Part shown: positions 40,418 to 46,190 of the stretch, piece after piece
Layout of the letters: every line of letters begins with the position of its first letter
How positions within the stretch are numbered: the stretch's first letter is position 1
From: DASRRB01 sp036732755
Lineage (GTDB): Bacteria > Planctomycetota > B15-G4 > SIAN01
Direction: 5' to 3'
NCBI GenBank assembly: GCA_036732755.1
Contig: DAINBU010000025.1
Coordinates: forward strand, 1-46,190
Length of the DNA stretch: 46,190 nucleotides
Notes under the pieces: model-generated
Database searches by the model: none
Told to the model about the DNA's origin: nothing
Seen by the model: only the letters and a program-made list of their open reading frames with translations
Position numbers and translations under genes: made by a program

Positions 40418-41501
40418 AGCCGAGTTCGAGCTGACGGACGGAACCACGCTTCCGCGCGGGCCGCACGAACGACGACGCATCGAGCTCGTAGCGGCGATGT
40501 TTCAGGCCGGCCTTCGTGGCGGAGATCCGGAACAGGTCGGCGAGCTGCTTCGCCCACTCGCCCTCGCCGCGCATGCGCACGCCGAAGCGCGAGTCGGTGA
40601 GCGAGCCGCCGTGCAGGTCGCGGATCCGGTGAAGGACCTTCTCGCGCCGCTCCGGCCGCCAGCGCGCGAGCCAGGCGTCGAAGAGGTCGAGCACGGCGCC
40701 CGGCAGCCGCAGGAGCTGCCAGCCCGCGCGCGTCGCGCCGCGCTCCGCCGCGGCGCCGAGGATCGCCGGGATCTCGTGGTCGGTGAGGCCGGGGATCAGC
40801 GGCGCGACCATGACGGCGACCGGGATGCCGGCGCTCGCGAGCGCCGCGATCGTCTCGAGCCGCTTCGCCGGCCGCGCCGCGCGCGGCTCGAGAACGGCGG
40901 CGAGTTCGTCGTCGAGCGTCGTGATCGTGACGCAGACGAGCACCGCGTGCGCGTCCGCGAGCGGCTGCAGCAGATCGACGTCGCGCGTCACGAGCGCCGA
41001 CTTGGTGATGATCCCGGTCGGGTGGCGCGTCTCGGACATGACTTCGAGGCAGCCGCGCATGATCCGCAGCGTGCGCTCGACCGGCTGGTAGCAGTCGGTC
41101 ACGCCGGAGAAGGCGATCACCTGCGGCTTCCAGGAGGGCTTCGCGAACGCCTCGCGCAGCAGCTTGGGCGCGTCGGGCTTCGCGAAGAGCTTCGTCTCGA
41201 AGTCGAGCCCGGCCGAGAGCCCGAGGTACTCGTGCGTCGGGCGGGCGTAGCAATAGACGCAGCCGTGCTCGCAGCCGCGGTAGGGGTTCGCGCTCCACTC
41301 GAAGGGGATGTCGGGGCTGTCGTTGCGCGACAGGATCGTGCGCGACGCGTCGAGGTAGACCGTGGTCGGCGGCGCCTCGGGCGGCAGCTCGGGATCGCGC
41401 TCGACCAGGAGCTCGGTGAAGCGGTCGGCGGGATTCTCCGCCGTCCCGCGCCCGCGCACCGGCTCGGCCGGCGGCGGATCGCGCGGCGCGTCGCGCTTCA
41501 T
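40353..41501 (-). CDS. Radical SAM protein of the PA0069/SplB-like group
   Basis: 382 aa. The 4Fe-4S motif is CEHGCVYCYA (C77, C81, C84), preceded by SANPYRG, a hallmark of the PA0069 family. Further family motifs are GVTDCYQPVERTLRIMRG, ITKSALVTRDVDLL and MVAPLIPGLTDHEIP. The family is related to spore photoproduct lyase but the bacterial function is unclear. The ATG overlaps the preceding stop by 4 nt (ATGA), so it is coupled to the prenyltransferase-fold gene. Its 3' end overlaps the CBS remnant on the opposite strand; the last 25 residues may be altered by that. Confidence 0.88.
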   Translation of the reverse strand: MKRDAPRDPPPAEPVRGRGTAENPADRFTELLVERDPELPPEAPPTTVYLDASRTILSRNDSPDIPFEWSANPYRGCEHGCVYCYARPTHEYLGLSAGLDFETKLFAKPDAPKLLREAFAKPSWKPQVIAFSGVTDCYQPVERTLRIMRGCLEVMSETRHPTGIITKSALVTRDVDLLQPLADAHAVLVCVTITTLDDELAAVLEPRAARPAKRLETIAALASAGIPVAVMVAPLIPGLTDHEIPAILGAAAERGATRAGWQLLRLPGAVLDLFDAWLARWRPERREKVLHRIRDLHGGSLTDSRFGVRMRGEGEWAKQLADLFRISATKAGLKHRRYELDASSFVRPARKRGSVRQLELGFTADPARARAEAPRRGDAGAA

Positions 41502-42652
41502 CGCTGGAAGATCGGCAGGTACTGTGCCGGCAGCCGCAGCAGGAGGCAGGCGACCGCGGTCGCGAAGGCGTTGCCGGGACCGACGGGATTGAGCCAGCTC
41601 CCGTCCTCCTGCTGGCGCGCGAGCAGGTCGTCGCGCAGCCGTTTCCAGTAGGCGCGCCAGCGCGGACCCCCTTCGGTGAAGAGCGCCTGGGCCGCGTAGT
41701 AGTTGCCGTACCAGAAGTAGTAGTGGTCGGCGTAGCGGTCGCTCAGGTGCGGGTACTCCTCGGCGATGAGGTCGATCGCGCGGCCGTAGTCGCGGTCGTT
41801 GTAGAGGCCGGCGCTGTGGAGCGAGGTGACGGCGGCGGCGTTGATCGCGAAGGTCGTGACCTGGCGCGCGCCGCGGCCGTAGATCTTGTAGTAGAAGGCG
41901 CCCGCGTCGTCCTCGTCCTCGATCCGGCTGGCGCGCACGTACTCGACGACTCGGTCGATGACCTTGCCGGACACCGGGATGCCGGCGTCGCGCGCCGCGC
42001 GCAGCGCCTGCACCTGGCAGACGGTGACCGAGAGGTCGGACTCGACGGTGAACGGCTGGTAGCGCCACGCGCCGTTCTCGTTCTGCGCCTCCTGCGTGAA
42101 CTGCACCGCGAGCGAGAGCGCGTGCTCGACCTCCTTCTGGCGCCGCAGGCACATGCCGTGCGCCTGCGTGAGGAAGAGCACGGCGAAGCTGTGGCTGTAC
42201 ATGCGCGAGCCGCCGTCGCAGAAGTATCCGAACTCGCTCTGGTGCGCGATCAGGTAGTCGATCAGCCGATCCTGGAGGCGGTCGTACGGAGCGCGATCGG
42301 GCGTCTGGCCGTCGGCGAGGAAGGCGAGCCCCGCGAGCGCCGACACCCCCATGAACGCGCCGCCTTCTTCACGACATTTTTCAGCGGAGTGGTAGACGGC
42401 GTAGCCCTCGCCCTGCTTGTGGCCGGCGTCGCCGACCCAGCCGCCGCACGGCTCCTGATGGTCGGCGAGCCAGCGCAGCCCGCGCGCGACGGCGCGGTCG
42501 ATCTCGGCGGCGCGCGGCTCGGTGAAGGCGTCCTCGCTCGCGCGCTCGCTCTTCGCGACGACGCGCGGTTTCGGGGTGACCGCCGACTGCGGCGCGGCGC
42601 GCGCCGTCGCGAATACCGGCAGCAGCAGGAGCGTCGCCGCGCACAGCTTCAT
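41498..42652 (-). CDS. Secreted prenyltransferase/squalene-cyclase-fold protein
   Basis: 384 aa with a signal peptide (cut near ARAAP). The rest is an alpha-toroid of repeated helix pairs with QW-like elements: RGLRWLADHQEPCGGWVGD, FTQEAQNENGAWRY and LLARQQEDGSWLN. The DxDD catalytic motif of terpene cyclases is not seen, so it is probably not a cyclase. Such exported proteins are frequent in planctomycetes with unknown function. The ATG at 42652 has no clear Shine-Dalgarno but gives the signal peptide directly; the frame upstream is a shadow. Coupled to the radical SAM gene by ATGA. Confidence 0.82.
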   Translation of the reverse strand: MKLCAATLLLLPVFATARAAPQSAVTPKPRVVAKSERASEDAFTEPRAAEIDRAVARGLRWLADHQEPCGGWVGDAGHKQGEGYAVYHSAEKCREEGGAFMGVSALAGLAFLADGQTPDRAPYDRLQDRLIDYLIAHQSEFGYFCDGGSRMYSHSFAVLFLTQAHGMCLRRQKEVEHALSLAVQFTQEAQNENGAWRYQPFTVESDLSVTVCQVQALRAARDAGIPVSGKVIDRVVEYVRASRIEDEDDAGAFYYKIYGRGARQVTTFAINAAAVTSLHSAGLYNDRDYGRAIDLIAEEYPHLSDRYADHYYFWYGNYYAAQALFTEGGPRWRAYWKRLRDDLLARQQEDGSWLNPVGPGNAFATAVACLLLRLPAQYLPIFQR

Positions 42653-42705
42653 GGCGCGCGATGCTAACGTCGCGCTGCAAGTCTGCCCGGTCGAGGAGGG
42701 AGGGT

Positions 42706-43773
42706 ATGGAGGTCTTCCAGCGCCGGATCCGCGTCGTGCTCGCCGCGGCATCCCTGGGGTGCTTCGGCGCGCTCCACGAGCTCCGCGCGCAGGCACAGCG
42801 CGGCGCGGCCGACGCCGAGATCGGCGACGCGAAGGTCCACGTCGACTTCGGCGTCGCGAGTTGGGACGAGAAGCAGCGCGCCCCCCTCGAGGCGCTCGAG
42901 CCCGGCGCGACGTGGGCGTTCGGCGCCGACGAGCGCTCGACGCTCGCCGTCAGCGAGGGCGCGTTCCGGCTCGGCGACGTCGTGATCGACGAGGGGACCT
43001 TCGGCTTCGCCGCGCGCCGCACCGCCGACCAGGGGTGGGCCTTCTGGATCGACGACGGCACCGACGTGCTCGTGCCGGCCGCGAAGTCCGGGATCGACCC
43101 GAAGGCGGCGGTGGCGAAGAAGCTCGCGATCGCGTTCGCCGAGGCGAATGGCGCGCGTTCGCTCGAGCTCAGGTACGGCCCCTACGTCCTGCGTGCGCCG
43201 GTCGTGCCGGTCGAGGTGAAGGAGAGCGAGGTCGAGCTCGGCGGCGAGCGGGCGAACGCGCGCTGGTACTCGGTCGCCCGGGCCGACGCGCTGCGCCAGG
43301 GGACGTGGACGCGCGCCGGCACGACGCAGCCGTTCTACGTGAACGACGTCGACGCCTCCTTCGACGTCGAGATGAAGCTCACTTCGTCGGGCGCGCTGCT
43401 GCGCTTCTCCAACCGCGCGCGTGAGAGGCTGGTTCGGAAGTCCGCGGAGCTCGAGCGGCGCAGCGCCGCCGCGGCGAAGGCGGCCGAATCGGCGCCCCCG
43501 CCGCCCCCGCCCAAGGAAGGCGAGGAGGCCCCCGAGCCCGAGGACTTCGACGCGCAGCGAGCCGCGCTGCAGAAGGAAATGAAGACGGTCGCCGGCGCGC
43601 CGGCCCCCTTCGAAGTCGCCGTGAACCTCGCCCCCGTCAACACCCCCACCACCCGCGTCGGCGCCGAGCTCGTGAGCCGCGGCCCGCAGATCTTCATCGT
43701 CGTCGACGGCCGCGACCGCGCCGGCGAGGCGGCGTTCGACGAGACGAAGCTCTTGCCGGCGAAGGGGCGGTGA
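42706..43773 (+). CDS. Secreted DUF2911-like protein
   Basis: 355 aa. Signal peptide (cleavage near LRAQA, residue about 27). The N-terminal 150 residues resemble DUF2911: a beta-rich domain with LEPGATWAFGADERSTLAVSEGAF and FRLGDVVIDEGTFGF. A second beta-rich region follows, then a low-complexity linker with a run of prolines (PPPPPPKEGEEAPEPED) and a C-terminal tail. Function unknown, probably periplasmic or surface. GAGGAGGGAGG lies directly before the ATG at 42706, which is why this start is preferred over the ATG at 42661. Divergent from the prenyltransferase-fold gene. Confidence 0.75.
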   Translation: MEVFQRRIRVVLAAASLGCFGALHELRAQAQRGAADAEIGDAKVHVDFGVASWDEKQRAPLEALEPGATWAFGADERSTLAVSEGAFRLGDVVIDEGTFGFAARRTADQGWAFWIDDGTDVLVPAAKSGIDPKAAVAKKLAIAFAEANGARSLELRYGPYVLRAPVVPVEVKESEVELGGERANARWYSVARADALRQGTWTRAGTTQPFYVNDVDASFDVEMKLTSSGALLRFSNRARERLVRKSAELERRSAAAAKAAESAPPPPPPKEGEEAPEPEDFDAQRAALQKEMKTVAGAPAPFEVAVNLAPVNTPTTRVGAELVSRGPQIFIVVDGRDRAGEAAFDETKLLPAKGR

Positions 43774-43794
43774 CGGCGGCGCGGAGGTCGGCCG

Positions 43795-44811
43795 CTACTT
43801 CTTCCCGTCGTCCTTCGCGGCCGCCTTCCCACTCACGTCGACCACGTGTAACTGTGCCACGCGCCCGTCCCGCTTCGGCGCAGCGACGAAGAGCTTCGCG
43901 AGCGACGGCACGAACAGCGACGTCCGCGCGCCGTCGGCGGTCGCGAAGCGGCCGACGGGTTTCGGGGTGCCGTCCTGGTCGAGCGCGAGGACGCTGACGC
44001 AGCCCTCGCCGCACGTGGCGTAGAGGCGAGCGCGCTCGGGGTCGAGGAAGAGGTCGTCGCAGTCGCCGCCGATCGGGCACTTGGCGACCACCTTCCCCGA
44101 CTTCGTGTCGAGGACGACGACCTCGGCGGGCGAGCGGCAGCCGACGTAGAGGCGCGCGCCCTTCTCGTCGAGCGCCATCGGGAAGTTCGACGCGGCGCCG
44201 TCGAGCGGCCAGGTCGCGACGACCTCGCCCTTCGCGCGGTCGACGACGGCGACGTGCTTCGCGGTGGGGACGTTCGCGAAGGCGCGGCCGCCCTCCTTCT
44301 CCAGCTGGAACGACTCGGCGTGGCCGGCGAGCTTCACGAGCGCGACGCGCTTCCAGTCGGCGACGGAGAAGACGGCGAGCCCCTCCTCGCAGCCGACCCA
44401 CAGCCGATCGCCGTCGGGGCGCGTCTCGAGGCGGACGTTGTCGGCGTCGCCGCCCGCGTCGACCACCTTCGTCTCGGCGAGCGTCGCCGCGTCGAGCACG
44501 TGCAGCTTCCCGTCGCCGCCGCTCGTGAAGGCGACCTGCTTCGTCGAGGGGACCATGGCGATGCCCTGCGGCTCGTCGAAGCGCCCCAGCGACTTCACGA
44601 CCTTCCCGGCCGCGACGTCGACCACTTCGACGCTGCCGTGGCCGAGCGCGCAGACGATGAGGCGGACGCGCTCGACGTCGAAGGCGAGGTGGTCGATCCG
44701 GCCGCTCACGCCGGGCAGCACGACGCGGCCCGCCTCGGCGAGCCCGTGCTCGCCGCTCGATCCCTGCGCACCGCACGCGGCGGCCGCCACCAGCAACGAA
44801 GCGACACGCAT
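43795..44811 (-). CDS. YncE-like beta-propeller protein, possibly a lipoprotein
   Basis: 338 aa. Signal peptide with a possible but weak lipobox (AAAAC at about residue 13). Seven-bladed propeller with YncE-type repeats: GSVEVVDVAAGKVVKSL, GKLHVLDAATLAETKVV, LAVFSVADWKRVALVKL, HVAVVDRAKGEVVATW, EVVVLDTKSGKVVAKC and VSVLALDQDGTPKPVG. GAGGAGGG stands 4-5 nt before the ATG at 44811; a GTG just before (44814) is too close to it. It starts 16 nt after the deoxyhypusine-synthase-like gene and is probably cotranscribed. Its ligand is not known. Confidence 0.83.
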   Translation of the reverse strand: MRVASLLVAAAACGAQGSSGEHGLAEAGRVVLPGVSGRIDHLAFDVERVRLIVCALGHGSVEVVDVAAGKVVKSLGRFDEPQGIAMVPSTKQVAFTSGGDGKLHVLDAATLAETKVVDAGGDADNVRLETRPDGDRLWVGCEEGLAVFSVADWKRVALVKLAGHAESFQLEKEGGRAFANVPTAKHVAVVDRAKGEVVATWPLDGAASNFPMALDEKGARLYVGCRSPAEVVVLDTKSGKVVAKCPIGGDCDDLFLDPERARLYATCGEGCVSVLALDQDGTPKPVGRFATADGARTSLFVPSLAKLFVAAPKRDGRVAQLHVVDVSGKAAAKDDGKK

Positions 44812-44827
44812 CACGCCCTCCTCGCCG

Positions 44828-45967
44828 TCACTTCATCCACGCCGCGTCGAGCGCGGCGATCGCCTGCGGGAGGCGGTCGTAGAGGCGCCGCTGCGGGCGG
44901 CGCAGCTTCTTGTCGGAGAGCAGCGCCTGCGTGAGGACCGGCAGCGCGACGGTGACGTCGTTGCGCAGGTAGACGCTGCGCGACTCGACGCACTCGATCG
45001 ACGTCTTGCCCCACGTGTGGCCCTCGCCCGCGCTGCAGGACGACAGCGCGCCGTTGTCGGAGACGTCGACGCAGATCTGCACGTCGATGTCGAAGCCGCG
45101 CGCGTCGACGCCGAGGATCTGCGAGAGGAGCGGCTCGCCCTGCAGCGTGTAGTTCTTCGGGACGCCGCCGCCGAAGATCCAGACCGTCGCGTTGCCGGAG
45201 CCTCGCTTGCCCGTGCGCGCAAGATGCTGCAGCGCGGCCATGGAGTAGACGTCGCGCGCGACGTCGAGGCGGAACTTGAACCGCTCGGGGTCCTCGCGCT
45301 CGAGCTTGACCACGTTGAGGTAGATCGAGCCGTCCTGCGGCGCGCCCACGAAGATCGGCACGCCGTGCCGGTAGCAGGTGGCGAGCAGCGACGGGCGCGG
45401 CAGCTTCCGCTTGTCCTCGATCCCCGCGACGACGCGGCCGATCTCGAAGTGGAGCTCGGGCGTCGTCATCGCGCGCTGGAACGGCTTCGTCTTCAGCAGC
45501 TCGCAGAAGAAGCGGTCGGTGTCGAGCAGGACGTCCTCGTCGAAGCCGAGGTCGTAGATGCGGATGATGCGCGCCTTGCGATAGGCGCCGTCGTCGCCGG
45601 CCGGGTTCACCTCGTGGATCAGGTGGCCGAGCGTCCGGTGGAGGTCGTGGTAGAGGTTGGCGCCGGTCGTCGTCAGGCACTGGATGAAGCCGCGCTCGAT
45701 CATCGGGATCACGCACGACTGGTGCATGCCGGCCGGCGTCATCGCGCCCGACAGCGTCGCGAAGACGGCGTGGTCCTCCTCGATGCTGGTGCGCATCAGG
45801 CGGTGCGCCTCGCGCAGGCCGCGGCCGACGTAGGCCGGGAAGAAGCCTTCGAGCAGCTCGCGCGGCGACTCGGCGCCGGTGAGCGCGGGCGGGTCGACCG
45901 GGCGGACGCGCGGCGCGCGCCGCTTCGCCGGTCCCGGGGAGGCCGGGGAGCGTTTCTGCGATTCCAT
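44828..45967 (-). CDS. Deoxyhypusine-synthase-family protein
   Basis: 379 aa. Family motifs are FATLSGAMTPAGM, CLTTTGANLYHDLHRTLGH (NAD-binding part), IFGGGVPKNYTLQ, and the active-site segment GHTWGKTS with the lysine that forms the enamine intermediate in deoxyhypusine synthase. Bacteria have no eIF5A, and bacterial members often act on spermidine or related polyamines (homospermidine-type chemistry) instead. The exact product is unknown. The first 25 residues are basic and proline-rich and may not belong to the fold; no strong Shine-Dalgarno is visible. Followed by the YncE-like gene. Confidence 0.83.
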   Translation of the reverse strand: MESQKRSPASPGPAKRRAPRVRPVDPPALTGAESPRELLEGFFPAYVGRGLREAHRLMRTSIEEDHAVFATLSGAMTPAGMHQSCVIPMIERGFIQCLTTTGANLYHDLHRTLGHLIHEVNPAGDDGAYRKARIIRIYDLGFDEDVLLDTDRFFCELLKTKPFQRAMTTPELHFEIGRVVAGIEDKRKLPRPSLLATCYRHGVPIFVGAPQDGSIYLNVVKLEREDPERFKFRLDVARDVYSMAALQHLARTGKRGSGNATVWIFGGGVPKNYTLQGEPLLSQILGVDARGFDIDVQICVDVSDNGALSSCSAGEGHTWGKTSIECVESRSVYLRNDVTVALPVLTQALLSDKKLRRPQRRLYDRLPQAIAALDAAWMK

Positions 45968-46096
45968 GGGGGCGCGGTCTTAGCCGATTCGCGCGACGCG
46001 CCGAAGCCCGGGCGCGGCGCTGTCCGGCTCAAGCCGCGCGAAGGGGAGCTCCGAAAGCCTTGCTGGCGCCGCGCGCGCCGGAGCGAGGAGGAACCC

Positions 46097-46190
46097 ATGA
46101 AGCTCTGCACGCTGAGCCACTCGAAGTCGGGCTGGAGCCAGCCGTGGCTGCCGGCGCTCGATTCGGAGCAGACGCTCGTCCTGGTCTTCG
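46097..46190 (+). CDS. FIST-domain protein, 5' end only
   Basis: 31 codons before the window ends. The translation begins MKLCTLSHSKSGWSQPW and continues to LDSEQTLVLVF, which matches the usual start of FIST N-terminal (sensor) domains. GAGGAGG lies 4-9 nt before the ATG. FIST domains bind small ligands such as amino acids and often sit upstream of signalling genes; what follows is outside the window. Confidence 0.6.
   Translation, partial: MKLCTLSHSKSGWSQPWLPALDSEQTLVLVF

Noticed and set aside
1..46190. CRISPR arrays, transposons or prophage genes
   Set aside because: No regularly spaced direct repeats, cas genes, transposases, integrases or phage structural genes are visible. The repeats present are inverted and structured units.

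Overview
The window is very GC-rich and densely coded, with gene types typical of a planctomycete or a close relative. The best evidence is a Planctomycetes-type PSD1 cytochrome c (DUF1549/DUF1553) followed by a Tat-exported DUF1501 protein, a Ser/Thr kinase with a TPR half next to an ECF-like sigma factor, two secreted FG-GAP beta-propeller proteins, a ThuA+DUF1080 protein and a bacterial deoxyhypusine-synthase homologue. This placement is inferred from gene content; no rRNA marker is present. I found no rRNA, convincing tRNA, CRISPR array, transposase, integrase or origin.

Layout. 1-1472: a cytochrome P450 on the minus strand whose 3' end runs into a repeat at the window edge. 1661-7057 (+): porin, transglutaminase-like protein, then a sulfur-carrier cassette (zinc-ribbon/TusA-like, DsrE-like, TusA-OsmC fusion) and a MetE-C-like methyltransferase. 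7085-11210 (-): adaptor, FtsX-type permease, LolD/MacB-type ATPase and HAD phosphatase. 11317-11757 (+): cupin lipoprotein. 11758-12983: a 1.2 kb non-coding block filled by a nested inverted repeat. 12984-16134 (-): SMUG-type DNA glycosylase, a membrane-anchored regulatory-like-domain protein and polyphosphate glucokinase. 16218-17417 (+): metallophosphoesterase. 17426-21332 (-): ATP-pyrophosphatase-family protein, FG-GAP protein and ThuA-DUF1080 protein. 21424-22293 (+): ferredoxin-MBL fusion. 22299-31370 (-): NHL-like secreted propeller, LeuRS, beta-carbonic-anhydrase-like protein, membrane protein, TPR and kinase halves of a frameshifted gene, and a sigma factor. 31533-33095 (+): FG-GAP protein. 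33119-39908 (-): methyltransferase, cupin, PSD1, DUF1501 and a Tat-exported protein of unknown function, in that transcription order. 40353-42652 (-): radical SAM protein with a prenyltransferase-fold protein. 42706-43773 (+): DUF2911-like protein. 43795-45967 (-): YncE-like propeller and deoxyhypusine-synthase-like protein. 46097-end (+): start of a FIST-domain protein.

The most unusual structure is the block at 11829-12900. A unit of about 111-116 bp (here called U) occurs four times there in alternating orientation. The block is an inverted repeat with two arms of about 370 bp around a 335 bp centre, and each arm is itself an inverted pair of units. A fifth copy opens the window (1-110) and encodes the last residues of the P450. 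At the three places where a unit lies beside a gene, that gene's 3' end enters the unit from the same side. This suggests a dispersed, structured 3'-end element. I know of no described family that matches it, but no database search was possible.

Other points are a probable frameshift that splits the large Ser/Thr kinase-TPR gene, a decayed CBS-domain C-terminus at 40265-40417, and a sulfur-carrier cassette with non-canonical TusA motifs and an OsmC domain lacking its second cysteine.
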